NCBI GenBank assembly: GCA_003531115.1
Contig: DQHT01000014.1
Coordinates: 1 to 19,044 of the forward strand
Source of the DNA: Bacteroidota bacterium
GTDB taxonomy: Bacteria; Bacteroidota; Bacteroidia; UBA8524
Reading direction: 5' to 3'
DNA: 19,044 bases
The notes beneath the pieces were generated by a model. It was not told where the DNA came from. It ran no database searches and worked only from the letters and a program-made list of their open reading frames with translations. This document shows positions 6,584-14,361 of the stretch, piece after piece. Numbering within the stretch: the first letter of the stretch is position 1; every line of letters begins with the position of its first letter. A program made the position numbers and the translations under genes.

Positions 6584-7183
6584 ATGAAAAGTATAAAAAG
6601 AAATCTAACCTCCGGGGTACTTATTGCATTAACAATCACCTTGTTTTCATTCGACCTACCAACAGGATGGTTCATTGCCGGTGGTGATCCGGGAAGTTAT
6701 GATATGGGCATCGACAAAGGATCGGGGCAAGATGGAAAAAATGCTGCAACCATAAAATCAACAGCCAAAAAAATAAAAGGATTCGGTACCCTGATGCAAA
6801 ACTGCAAACCGGACAATTACCTTGGCAAAAGGGTTCGTATGTCGGGTCTGGTCAAAACAAAAGACGTTTCCGACTGGGCTGGACTTTGGTTTCGTATCGA
6901 TCAAAAAGGCACGAATGAATCCCTCGGTTTTGATAATATGCACGATGGAAAAACCGACCGTTCGATCAAAGGAACTACGGATTGGACCCGTTATGAAATT
7001 GTGTTGGATGTACCGCTCCACTCCTCTAATCTCGCCTATGGCGCATTACTCGTTGGCACTGGACAAATTTGGTTTGATGATATGAAATTTGAAGTGGTTG
7101 ATACTTCTGTTCCGACAACAGGAAAAGATCAGGACGACTATATGCCGAAGAAAGAACCTGTTAATCTTGATTTTGAAGATTAG
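6584..7183 (+). CDS. Exported protein with carbohydrate-binding-like beta-sandwich domain
   Basis: This 199-residue protein has a signal peptide (MKSIKRNLTSGVLIALTITLFSF) and one domain over about residues 28-175. The pattern GWFIAGGDPGSYDMGID, then GFGTLMQNCKPDNYLGKRV, then DWAGLWFRID, GFDNMHD and GTTDWTRYEIVLDVP, ending GTGQIWFDDMKFEVV, recalls a galactose-binding-like beta sandwich. I recall it also as an N- or C-terminal module of bacterial regulators and exported proteins. The C-terminal tail is acidic and Pro-rich (YMPKKEPVNLDFED). It may bind a ligand in the periplasm; the ligand is not visible. The ATG at 6584 fits the signal peptide. The neighbouring small membrane protein starts 29 bp after its stop. 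Confidence 0.75.
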   Translation: MKSIKRNLTSGVLIALTITLFSFDLPTGWFIAGGDPGSYDMGIDKGSGQDGKNAATIKSTAKKIKGFGTLMQNCKPDNYLGKRVRMSGLVKTKDVSDWAGLWFRIDQKGTNESLGFDNMHDGKTDRSIKGTTDWTRYEIVLDVPLHSSNLAYGALLVGTGQIWFDDMKFEVVDTSVPTTGKDQDDYMPKKEPVNLDFED

Positions 7184-7212
7184 TTTCCTCTGGGTAAATA
7201 AATTTATTAAGC

Positions 7213-7533
7213 ATGCTACTCCCCCTGTTTGGATTTATTTTCGGGATAATTGTCAGTTCAACTGTCGCAGCCATCGTGCTTTATCTTCACCCTCGCTGGC
7301 AGGTTAACTTCAGAAATATCGGAATTTTTGTGATCGGTTCTTTTGCGGGAGCTATAATCTCCGGATTCATATTTACCCTCCTCATCGCAAATGAATCCGG
7401 TCAACTCGAAAGCACGTTTCAGATAATAAGCTTTTTTGTATCTTTAATTCTTGGTACAACCCTTGGGGGAACATTAGCTACCGTAATAAGTCACAAGCTT
7501 GGATTCAATAAGTTGGGAAGATTTGATGCGTAA
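7213..7533 (+). CDS. Small membrane protein, unknown function
   Basis: This 106-residue protein has hydrophobic segments at about 2-25, 35-60 and 69-92, so three membrane helices are likely. The helices are rich in Gly and Ala (GSFAGAIISGF, LGTTLGGTLATVI), which suggests tight helix packing. No functional motif is visible. The ATG at 7213 is the natural start. Its last codons overlap the ATG of the next gene by 8 bp (ATGCGTAA), so the two are probably translationally coupled. Confidence 0.65.
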   Translation: MLLPLFGFIFGIIVSSTVAAIVLYLHPRWQVNFRNIGIFVIGSFAGAIISGFIFTLLIANESGQLESTFQIISFFVSLILGTTLGGTLATVISHKLGFNKLGRFDA

Positions 7534-7990
7534 AACCCAAGATGTTCCGTTTTCAGAAGGTAATCTCAAAATAGCCTTAAGATCATTATCCAATTGGTGT
7601 GACGGAAAACTACTTTTCAATAACACAAAAGATTGTTTGGAATTCTATCATGGCACTTTGAATGCCCTTTCCAATTACGCTACTCAAAATAACAACACAC
7701 TCTTCCTGCTAGTTTCGAAAAATTTGCCAGAAATAGCTGATGATGAAATTGTCAAAATCGTTGCCGAAACAAATGGTTCCCGGTCCAATACACTGGGAGG
7801 CGGAGGAGAATTTGGCGTGGCATTCCTTGCGATTTCAAGCATTCTCGCTACCGCACTCGGGTTGAGCGAATTGGCAAAAAAACGACGCTTAAAACGACGT
7901 CTGAAAGACCTCAAATCTGAACTCGATAAAATTATTTCTGTCATGGAAAATCCTGAACTAGCGGAATTGTATTTGAGGTCAAAGGAATAA
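7526..7990 (+). CDS. Protein with one membrane segment and C-terminal coiled coil, unknown function
   Basis: Starting from the ATG at 7526, this protein has 154 residues. A TTG at 7499 in the same frame would add nine, but ATG overlapping the previous stop is more likely. The N-terminal 90 residues are soluble. They are followed by a Gly hinge (GGGGEFG), a hydrophobic helix (VAFLAISSILATALGL), a strongly basic run (KKRRLKRRLK) and a heptad-like C-terminal helix (LKSELDKIISVMENPELAELY). This looks like a single-pass membrane protein whose basic side faces the cytoplasm. It may partner with the membrane protein encoded just upstream. No family is recognised. Confidence 0.6.
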   Translation: MRKTQDVPFSEGNLKIALRSLSNWCDGKLLFNNTKDCLEFYHGTLNALSNYATQNNNTLFLLVSKNLPEIADDEIVKIVAETNGSRSNTLGGGGEFGVAFLAISSILATALGLSELAKKRRLKRRLKDLKSELDKIISVMENPELAELYLRSKE

Positions 7991-8018
7991 AAAGACCACC
8001 CTTTCGAGTGGCTCTTTT
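7990..8018 (+). terminator. Probable intrinsic terminator
   Basis: AAAAGACCAC pairs with GTGG-C-TCTTTT across an 8-nt loop, with one bulged C. The stem starts at the stop codon of the 7526 gene and ends in TCTTTT. Because it is A-rich on the other side, it may also work for the convergent minus-strand operon. Confidence 0.5.
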
Positions 8019-8075
8019 CGCTCCCTATAACTGAGAATCCGTTTGCCTATGCTTCGGCATGTAACCCAGAACCCA

Positions 8076-8105
8076 GTCGGGGCAAGCACAAGGCATTGCC
8101 CCGAC
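8076..8105. repeat. Perfect 10-bp inverted repeat (hairpin)
   Basis: GTCGGGGCAA and TTGCCCCGAC form a perfect 10-bp stem around a 10-nt loop. No T-tract follows on either strand, so it is not a standard terminator. A smaller hairpin, ATGC-TTCG-GCAT, is at 8049-8060. This may be a dispersed repeat or structured RNA in the gap between convergent genes. Confidence 0.65.
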
Positions 8106-8186
8106 AGGGACTCTGCTATGAGACTTATTACCATAGCGCGAAAAATGAGACATAGGATAGTAAGCCGGCTTTTCGTTTGTCTCAAG

Positions 8187-8213
8187 TCTCACCCTCTCAC
8201 CCTCTCACCATCC
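8187..8213. repeat. Short TCTCACC repeat
   Basis: Three copies of TCTCACC lie next to each other, ending right beside the stop codon of the TonB receptor gene. The same heptamer is repeated three times at 15649-15678, ahead of thrS, so it is a dispersed low-complexity element. Confidence 0.7.
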
Positions 8214-8215
8214 TT

Positions 8216-10585
8216 CTAAAACTCCAGCTTATAAGCAAGTACCGGAATAAGCGGCGCCTGTGTCCATGTTTTCATCGAAAGCGTCTTAGTATCGAAATAC
8301 CTGCCCCCCACATTCGCACGATTCGTTGAATTTTGGACATCCAAAGTCAAAGTGCCAGAGCTGCGTTTGAAATTGCGTTTTAAACTTACTCCCAGGTCCA
8401 GACGGAAATAGGCGGGGTTCTGGTCGCAGTAGGCATTCTGGAAATCATAGACAGCCTGTTTGCGTTGGATGCTCTGCTCGAGCATGACGGGCATATTGCG
8501 CATGCCGCCGCTGTAGATCGCTTTTACGTTCCAACCGAAAATCCTGTTTTTTCTCTTTTCTCCGAGGTTGTATTCCTTTCCGGTGGTCAAAGAGAAATTG
8601 TGGTTGGTATTAAAGCGGGTATCGTGCCAGCTTCCATCCACGGCGCTGTAACGCGATTCAAACACGCTGGCTGAGAACAACATGTAGAAGTCTTTATACA
8701 AAAAGCGCTCGAGGGTAAATTCCAATCCGAAATTTTCGCCTTTGCCTTCGTTGACCAGTGCAAAATCGGTATAGCCGTCGCGGTTGTTTAAAACGCTGAA
8801 TTGGTAGTCGGCATCGATACTCACCGGGATCTCATAAAGATACTGGTAATAAGCCTCTACCCTGCCGCGCCAGTGTTTACCGAAGTTCCTGTCGTAGGCC
8901 AATACAAAATGATGGGCTTTCGACAAACCCAGGTCTTTATTCACCTCGCTGCTATTGCCCAATGAATCGGCTATGCGTGAAAAATAGATGCTGATGGGCT
9001 GCACCTGGCTATGTTTTCCATACCCAAAACTCAAACTGTTTTTGGAATCAAAGGCATAGTTAACCGACGCTCTTGGCTCTATCGAATACGTATTGTTCAG
9101 GGCCAGTCCGATCACATGCACCCCCCCCTGAAGGGTCAGGCGTGTGCTTAGCTTATGTTTCATTTGAGAATAGGCCTGGTACATAAAAGTATTCCCTTCA
9201 TTTTCCTTCAGAGTGATGTTTTTGTTTAAACTGTCATCATACCAAACCTGGTCGGTTGTGAAATTTAATCGGCTAAAAATAACCCCCGTACGCAAACTGC
9301 TCCGTGAAGATAATTTCGAATTCAGGGTGCTGCTGATTGCCTGGCGGTTCTGCCAGATATCCTGCTCGTACCGGAACTCGGGTTTTAACTCATAATTCAG
9401 TTCGTCTTCCTGATACCCTACCCCGTTGGTAGAAATGACTACGGCTGTTTTCAGGAAGTTATTGCTGTTTAAATGGTAGATATGACTAAGGCCAAAGGCC
9501 CCGGTATTGGAATAGAAATTCCCATTGAACCGATTTCCACCTTTACTCCACAGACTGGTATCTTTATCGGCAGCAAACACCTGCGAACTGAGTCCGCCGA
9601 AACCGAAAAGAGAAAAAGAACCGGCCTTTTTTGTGGGAAGAAACACATGGTAGGACAAGTCCTGAAACGTGGTAACCCCCGGTCCGATATTCACCCCTAT
9701 ACTCGACAGGATCCCAAGTGTAGAATAGCGGTAGTTTACCAGATAAGAACCGGCATAGTCCTTTTTAAAGGGACCTTCCGCTGCCACATCAATACCCAAA
9801 ACCCCTGCACGAAAGGTGTATTCGCGCTTTTGGTTATTTCCTTTACGCAGGCGGAGGTCAAAAACCCCGGAAAGGGCATTTCCATATTCGGCCCCAAATG
9901 CTCCGGTAGAAAAATCGGAATTGCTCAAAAGTTGAGAACTCAATATACTGATCCCTCCCCCAGATGCTCCCGGTTGGGTAAAGTGATTGGGACTTGGAAT
10001 ATCAATGCCTTCCATACGCCAAAGCAATCCTCCCGGGGCATTACCGCGTATGGATATGTTGTTATTTCCATCCTCTGTACTTACGACTCCTGCATAGGAC
10101 TGGGCCATACGCAGAGGGTCATTCACGGCAGCGGCGAATTTTTGTGTTTCTTCCACGGAAAAAGTACGGGAGCTCACGGTGAGCATGTCGTTTTGGGGTT
10201 TTCTTTTGTCCACCTTCACGGTTACCACGGTTTCATTCCCAATAATCACTTTTTCTTCCATACCGACTTGCAGGACAAGCTCTTTTCCTACTGCGAGGGT
10301 AAGGTTTTCCATCGTAACGGTTTCATAACCTACGCTGCTGAATTGAAGTCCCACTTTACCGACCGGAACATTTTCCAGTATAAAATTACCATCCAGATCG
10401 CTCATGGTCCCGATGATGGGATCGGTACCCATCAATACCACAGTTACACCATAGATAGGTGTTTGGGATACTTTATCGATAATGGTTCCGCGAATGGATT
10501 GTGTCATGACCTGGGCATGCACGCTTTGAAAAAGAAAAAAGGAGAGAATTAAGGCTTTCAGGTAAACACTACGTTTTAAGTTCAT
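8216..10585 (-). CDS. TonB-dependent outer-membrane receptor with carboxypeptidase-like regulatory domain
   Basis: This 789-residue protein is a TonB-dependent receptor, which imports or senses a ligand across the outer membrane. A signal peptide ends near residue 24 (FQSVHA). Residues about 28-110 form a CarboxypepD_reg-like domain (IRGTIIDKVSQTPIYGVTVV, DLDGNFILENVPVG). The plug follows at about 120-250, with AAVNDPLRMAQSYAGVVS and ISIRGNAPGGLLWRMEGID. The remaining residues are alternating strands of a beta barrel, ending in the aromatic-terminal signature VLAYKLEF. There is no STN domain, unlike classical FecA-type transducers, and no clear TonB box is seen. It is the last gene of the sigma/anti-sigma operon, 81 bp after the STN-repeat gene. 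The ligand cannot be deduced; no SusD-like partner is present. Confidence 0.9.
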   Translation of the reverse strand: MNLKRSVYLKALILSFFLFQSVHAQVMTQSIRGTIIDKVSQTPIYGVTVVLMGTDPIIGTMSDLDGNFILENVPVGKVGLQFSSVGYETVTMENLTLAVGKELVLQVGMEEKVIIGNETVVTVKVDKRKPQNDMLTVSSRTFSVEETQKFAAAVNDPLRMAQSYAGVVSTEDGNNNISIRGNAPGGLLWRMEGIDIPSPNHFTQPGASGGGISILSSQLLSNSDFSTGAFGAEYGNALSGVFDLRLRKGNNQKREYTFRAGVLGIDVAAEGPFKKDYAGSYLVNYRYSTLGILSSIGVNIGPGVTTFQDLSYHVFLPTKKAGSFSLFGFGGLSSQVFAADKDTSLWSKGGNRFNGNFYSNTGAFGLSHIYHLNSNNFLKTAVVISTNGVGYQEDELNYELKPEFRYEQDIWQNRQAISSTLNSKLSSRSSLRTGVIFSRLNFTTDQVWYDDSLNKNITLKENEGNTFMYQAYSQMKHKLSTRLTLQGGVHVIGLALNNTYSIEPRASVNYAFDSKNSLSFGYGKHSQVQPISIYFSRIADSLGNSSEVNKDLGLSKAHHFVLAYDRNFGKHWRGRVEAYYQYLYEIPVSIDADYQFSVLNNRDGYTDFALVNEGKGENFGLEFTLERFLYKDFYMLFSASVFESRYSAVDGSWHDTRFNTNHNFSLTTGKEYNLGEKRKNRIFGWNVKAIYSGGMRNMPVMLEQSIQRKQAVYDFQNAYCDQNPAYFRLDLGVSLKRNFKRSSGTLTLDVQNSTNRANVGGRYFDTKTLSMKTWTQAPLIPVLAYKLEF

Positions 10586-10666
10586 TACTGTGTCGTTATT
10601 TGTTGTTTGGTATGTGACACACAGAAACGGAACTCCCCTACCTGTTTTTTTAAATTTTTTATTTTT

Positions 10667-12637
10667 TTAGAAAAACCGCAGCGCCACCTTAGCTCCCATC
10701 CAGGATTGGATGCGGTAAAAACTGCTGTTTCCCAATGGCTCGTTCATAAATACAGCCCGATGGATGGGGTTAAAACTTTCCGTAAAATCAGGATGGTTGA
10801 CATCGACAAAAAAGGCATTCAGGGTAATTCCCGCAGCGATGGATACTTTTTTGGCCAGATAAAAATCCATACCCATATAAAGCTGCGACAAGGTGCTCAG
10901 CCGGTAAGAAGGGGCTCCTTTTGCAATACTACTTGCCGTAAGATCGATATCAAAAAAGGAACGGCGCATAGGGAAGCTGGTTCCGATCCCATACCCGACA
11001 AACCAAAGCGGGTCAGCACTGCTGCGTGGGTCGATGCCCATTTGGATAATATTATGAAACTTATGCCCTCCGGTTCGTAAAGCAGTACGGGTATAAAAAA
11101 GTTCATCGGCACCGATCTCCCATTTGTGGTAGCCGTGTTTGGAATAGCTGAGCAAACCGATCTGCAGTCCGCTTACACTGTCGGCAATATTTATAAGTCC
11201 AATTTGGTGTCCGTAAACCTTGGATGCCCCGTTTACGATCCCGGCAACTTGAAATCCATGGATCTCCTCGGCTGCATTCCAGATTCCTGCTACCTGAACA
11301 CCATTAAGGCGTGAAGCATGAACATTAAATATGCCCGCTGCCTGCGCACCATACAGCGTGGAATCGCTGATATTAAAGATGCCAGCGACCTGAGCACCAT
11401 GAATATGTCCGGTGGAAACATTAAAAATACCGGCAGCCTGTGCCCCGACGATATTTCCATCCGTTACATTAAAAATTCCGGCAGCCTGAACCCCGAGGGT
11501 ATTGCCTCCGGATACGTTAAATATGCCGGCGCCCTGAAAGCCTGTGGTATTTCCTTCAAGGACATTAAATATACCGGCAGCTTGGGCCCCAAGGACATTT
11601 CCCTCGGTAACATTAAAAATACCAGCGCCCTGGAATCCTGTCACATTGCCCCCTACCGCATTAAAAATTCCGCCCCCCTGGAAATAGCTGACATCCCCTT
11701 CATCCAGGTTAAAAATGCCCCCGACTTCCGCTTTTCTTACACCTTTTGTGTAGCCTCCGATCAGGTTCAGGGAATAATCATTCACCACGCTTCCTCCTAA
11801 AAATCCATTGGTGCCTATTCCCGGGACGAATGAAAACTGGAATTTTCTAAGGAAGGTATCATTGATATTTTCGGCATTAAAACGCAATTGTTCGCTGAGC
11901 ATGCCACGGATCCGCTTATAATCCTGTTTTACTTCGTCTTTCCAATTGGGTACGTTCGTGTCAATAACTGCAATAGAATCACCCGTTTGGATGCTATCTG
12001 CTCCAATTGTGTCAACTAAAACCACAGGGATTTCTATGCGCTTTGGTTTCAGGCGCAATTCGACCGACTGAAATCCTTCCCGTTGGATAAAATACGCGGT
12101 ATCCTGGTAGTCCTGTTTTTTGACCATCAGGAAGAGCGCATTTGAATTTTCACCCAGTTCGATCTCAAAATGGCCGTTCACATCGCTCACAGTTGAATAA
12201 AACGAGAGGGTATCATAAATACTAACTCCATTCAGGTAAGTTCCGTTTCCATCATCCAACACATAACCACTGATCCGTATCTTTTGAAATTTGGGTTCCG
12301 GGACCGGGGGTTTTTTGCTGGGATGCAGGATGATATAATTTCCTTTGGCTTTATAATCCACCCAACCTTTAAAAATGCGGTCGAGGATAAAACGCACCGG
12401 TTTGTTTTCATAGACGGCTTCAACCATTTTTTCATCCTGGATTTGTTCGGGATTGTAGGAAAAACTCAGATGGGCCTTTTTTTCAATTTCCTGCAGGACT
12501 TCTTTCACCCTGCTTTGTTTGTTGCTCAGGGTCACGCGTCGTTCGAGCGGGTTTTGCGCCGATACAGCCGTGGTTCCCAATAAAAATAAAACCATTAAAA
12601 CCTGCAGGAGGTGCAGGGACCTTTTACTTACATCCAT
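10667..12637 (-). CDS. STN + carboxypeptidase-regulatory-domain protein with tandem GIFN/GxQ repeats
   Basis: This 656-residue exported protein has a signal peptide (to about residue 27), an STN domain (about 32-105; VKEVLQEIEKKAHLSFSYNP), and a CarboxypepD_reg-like domain (about 119-197). A linker with VDTIGADSIQTGD follows, then a SFVPGIGTNG strand region. Next come about 12 tandem repeats (about 304-497) with consensus AGIFNVxxGNxxGxQ, mostly 16 residues each. The C-terminal 150 residues look like outer-membrane strands and end KVALRFF. The repeats resemble the LA_2272-type surface repeat family. STN domains of transducers contact FecR-type anti-sigma factors in the periplasm, so this protein may be the sensor of the operon. 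Its start overlaps the end of fecR by 14 nt, implying coupled translation. What it senses is unknown. Confidence 0.88.
   Translation of the reverse strand: MDVSKRSLHLLQVLMVLFLLGTTAVSAQNPLERRVTLSNKQSRVKEVLQEIEKKAHLSFSYNPEQIQDEKMVEAVYENKPVRFILDRIFKGWVDYKAKGNYIILHPSKKPPVPEPKFQKIRISGYVLDDGNGTYLNGVSIYDTLSFYSTVSDVNGHFEIELGENSNALFLMVKKQDYQDTAYFIQREGFQSVELRLKPKRIEIPVVLVDTIGADSIQTGDSIAVIDTNVPNWKDEVKQDYKRIRGMLSEQLRFNAENINDTFLRKFQFSFVPGIGTNGFLGGSVVNDYSLNLIGGYTKGVRKAEVGGIFNLDEGDVSYFQGGGIFNAVGGNVTGFQGAGIFNVTEGNVLGAQAAGIFNVLEGNTTGFQGAGIFNVSGGNTLGVQAAGIFNVTDGNIVGAQAAGIFNVSTGHIHGAQVAGIFNISDSTLYGAQAAGIFNVHASRLNGVQVAGIWNAAEEIHGFQVAGIVNGASKVYGHQIGLINIADSVSGLQIGLLSYSKHGYHKWEIGADELFYTRTALRTGGHKFHNIIQMGIDPRSSADPLWFVGYGIGTSFPMRRSFFDIDLTASSIAKGAPSYRLSTLSQLYMGMDFYLAKKVSIAAGITLNAFFVDVNHPDFTESFNPIHRAVFMNEPLGNSSFYRIQSWMGAKVALRFF
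11147..11728 (-). repeat. Tandem coding repeat array, about 48 bp per unit
   Basis: The units encode AGIFNVTEGNVLGAQA, AGIFNVLEGNTTGFQG, AGIFNVSGGNTLGVQA, AGIFNVTDGNIVGAQA and similar. The first nine units have 16 residues; the last ones are 14-15 and more divergent (AGIWNAAEEIHGFQV, GLINIADSVSGLQI). The even period and Gly/Asn/Gln ladder suggest a stacked beta-solenoid or repeated strand structure. Confidence 0.85.
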
Positions 12638-13595
12638 TGCCTTTTAGTGTGATTACGTTGTCATTTTCATTGATCTGAAGCTGAAGCGTAAGTGCAAGGA
12701 TCTCGAGAATGTCGGGAAGCGACTCGTTCTGGAAATTGACATTGATCCGGCAATTGGCGAGGGAAGGATTTTCGAGGACGATCTCCTTTTGGAAATGAAG
12801 GCTCAACTGCGCGCTTACAATGTCGAGGGTTTGTCCCTGGAAATCGAAACTTCCAAATTCGTTGCGGCTTTCTTCTTTTTCGGTATGGAAGGACTGGTCG
12901 GAACGCAGGTAATAAGCCTCCTGATCCGGCATCAGCTCAACACCCTTTTGCGTGGCGGTGCTAAACTGAACCTTTCCTTCATACACCGCAACAAAAACCG
13001 TGTCGTTACCCGGACGAGCATCCACAAGGAATTCTGTTCCCAGGTCTTTGATCTGAACCTCTCCTGAGTGCAGGATAAAAGGGTTGCTTTCGTTGTGTTC
13101 CACCGAAAATTTTCCTTTTCCTTCGATCGCATACTCCCTGGAACCTGGTTTTTCTGACAGGGCCAATAAGCGTGCACCGGGTTCAAGAATAACCCTGGAA
13201 CTGTCGGGCAAAGTAAATTCGACCGGAACTTCCGCAGCCGCATATTCCTTCACAGGAACAGCATCCTTTCTGAATACGAATAAATAGGCCACCAATGCGA
13301 TAAGGATCAGGGAGGCAGCGATAGACAAGTTCTTCCATGTTCCGATATGGAAATTCCCGCCAGTCCGTTTTGCACTGGCCGGAGCAATTTTGTTCCATGC
13401 CTTGTCGGTATCGAAAATTTTTGGTTCCCGGATACTCGCACTGGCAAAAAACACAAATTCCATATCGCGGAAAAAGTCCTCGTTAGCCGCATCGGCATCG
13501 CGCCATTCCTGCAACTCGATCTCCTCCAGGGTAGTGATCGACCCGGAAAAATAGCGGGCGATCAGGGCGTCGATATGTTCGTTGTGATTGGTCAT
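12624..13595 (-). CDS. FecR-family anti-sigma factor
   Basis: This 323-residue protein is a FecR-type regulator that holds its cognate ECF sigma factor and passes a signal from an outer-membrane partner. The N-terminal cytoplasmic part (1-88) has the usual helical start (DALIARYFSGSITTLEEIELQ). One membrane helix is at about 90-108 (LSIAASLILIALVAYLFVF). The periplasmic FecR domain lies at about 122-215 (FTLPDSSRVILEPGARL, YAIEGKGKFSVEHN, ILHSGEVQIKDLGTEFLV). A DUF4974-like domain follows at about 250-320 (FGSFDFQGQTLDIVSAQLS, VITLKGNG). Length is typical. Its ATG overlaps the sigma stop codon (ATGA), and its end overlaps the STN gene by 14 nt. This arrangement strongly ties it to both partners. 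Confidence 0.95.
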   Translation of the reverse strand: MTNHNEHIDALIARYFSGSITTLEEIELQEWRDADAANEDFFRDMEFVFFASASIREPKIFDTDKAWNKIAPASAKRTGGNFHIGTWKNLSIAASLILIALVAYLFVFRKDAVPVKEYAAAEVPVEFTLPDSSRVILEPGARLLALSEKPGSREYAIEGKGKFSVEHNESNPFILHSGEVQIKDLGTEFLVDARPGNDTVFVAVYEGKVQFSTATQKGVELMPDQEAYYLRSDQSFHTEKEESRNEFGSFDFQGQTLDIVSAQLSLHFQKEIVLENPSLANCRINVNFQNESLPDILEILALTLQLQINENDNVITLKGNGCK

Positions 13596-14170
13596 GAACG
13601 AAAGCCCTCGGATAGATAAAGAAGAATTAAAGGAAGATAATCGGCCAATGCCACACGCAAAAGGCGCAGGGCTTTACCCATTTGTTTTTCGATCGCTTTG
13701 ACAGAAACACCCTGTTGTTCAGCGATCTCGGCATAACTCAGCCCCTCATAGCGGCTCATCTCAAAGGCTTCCCGGCATTTATCCGGCAAGGCTTCCACAG
13801 CTTTGCGAATTTCGCGGGTAAGTTCTTTGGAGATGACCTGCTGGGCGGTATGCTCCACGACAGGACTTTCCATCGCCATCACTTGATCGCGGTGTTCGTT
13901 CCGTACCTTTTGGTGGCGAATACGGTTTAAGCTCGCATTGTTCACCGCACGGTACAGATAAGCCTGCAGCGTCGTGTTGATGCTGATCTGCTCCCTCTTG
14001 TTCCAAATTGTGACGAATACCTGTTGCACTGTTTCTTCAGCTTCGTCGGGGTCTTTCAGAAAGGTACATGCATAATTGCACAGGGCCTGGTAATAGGTGC
14101 GGAACACTTTTTCGTATTCACGCACATCTCCCTGGCGGATGCGCTCAAATTGCAGGTTTTCAGGATGCAC
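13592..14170 (-). CDS. ECF RNA polymerase sigma-70 factor (FecI/RpoE-like)
   Basis: This 192-residue protein is an extracytoplasmic-function sigma factor. Region 2 lies at about 20-88 (YEKVFRTYYQALCNYACTFL, DPDEAEETVQQVFVTIW, AYLYRAVNNASLNRIRH). Region 4 lies at about 123-175 (ALPDKCREAFEMSRYEGLSY, AEIAEQQGVSVKAIEKQMGKAL). No other domain is present and the length is normal. The start is GTG at 14168-14170; in the same frame upstream there is a stop 12 nt away. It is the first gene of the four-gene operon and should be held by the FecR protein encoded next. It probably drives this operon or other surface genes. A TATATTTG box sits only 4 nt upstream of the start. Confidence 0.95.
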   Translation of the reverse strand: MHPENLQFERIRQGDVREYEKVFRTYYQALCNYACTFLKDPDEAEETVQQVFVTIWNKREQISINTTLQAYLYRAVNNASLNRIRHQKVRNEHRDQVMAMESPVVEHTAQQVISKELTREIRKAVEALPDKCREAFEMSRYEGLSYAEIAEQQGVSVKAIEKQMGKALRLLRVALADYLPLILLYLSEGFRS

Positions 14171-14174
14171 GGGG

Positions 14175-14182
14175 CAAATATA
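14175..14182 (-). promoter_or_regulatory. Candidate -7 box (TATATTTG) just ahead of the sigma gene
   Basis: On the minus strand TATATTTG matches TAnnTTTG exactly and ends 4 nt before the GTG start. Transcription from it would begin at or inside the start codon, giving a leaderless mRNA. No convincing -33 element is seen. Confidence 0.35.
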
Positions 14183-14286
14183 TCACCTTGCATCGAAAAG
14201 ACTTTCCGACTTTGATGAATAACACTTCAGGTTTGAGGTACCCTACTTATGATGGAAAATATTCCGGAAGGAAGCTCGCGAGATTT

Positions 14287-14341
14287 GGGGAGCGAGGGAG
14301 CGGGACTTCGTCCGGAGCGGGGGAGCGGGGGAGCGGGGACG
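14287..14341. repeat. G-rich GGGAGCG repeat tract
   Basis: The plus strand has repeated GGGGAGCG-type units, including GGGGGAGC followed by GGGGGAGC and GGGG. A small stem GGAC-TTC-GTCC lies in the middle. The many G-runs separated by three to five bases could form a quadruplex on the plus strand. It lies between the stop of the lipoprotein gene (14362) and the start of the sigma operon. Confidence 0.6.
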
Positions 14342-14361
14342 AGAGTACATTAAAAATTCAT

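Noticed and set aside
8076..8105. Hairpin as terminator of the TonB operon
   Set aside because: No T-tract follows on either strand; the candidate at 7990-8018 is better.
9473..10552. Long plus-strand open frame (359 codons) opposite the TonB receptor gene
   Set aside because: It is wholly antisense to a well-supported receptor with domain matches, and its composition (Cys, His and Gly scattered, no domain) looks like a shadow frame.
11318..11800. Plus-strand frame with regular repeats (IKNTGSL-type)
   Set aside because: The periodicity is only the reverse strand of the 48-bp coding repeat in the STN protein.
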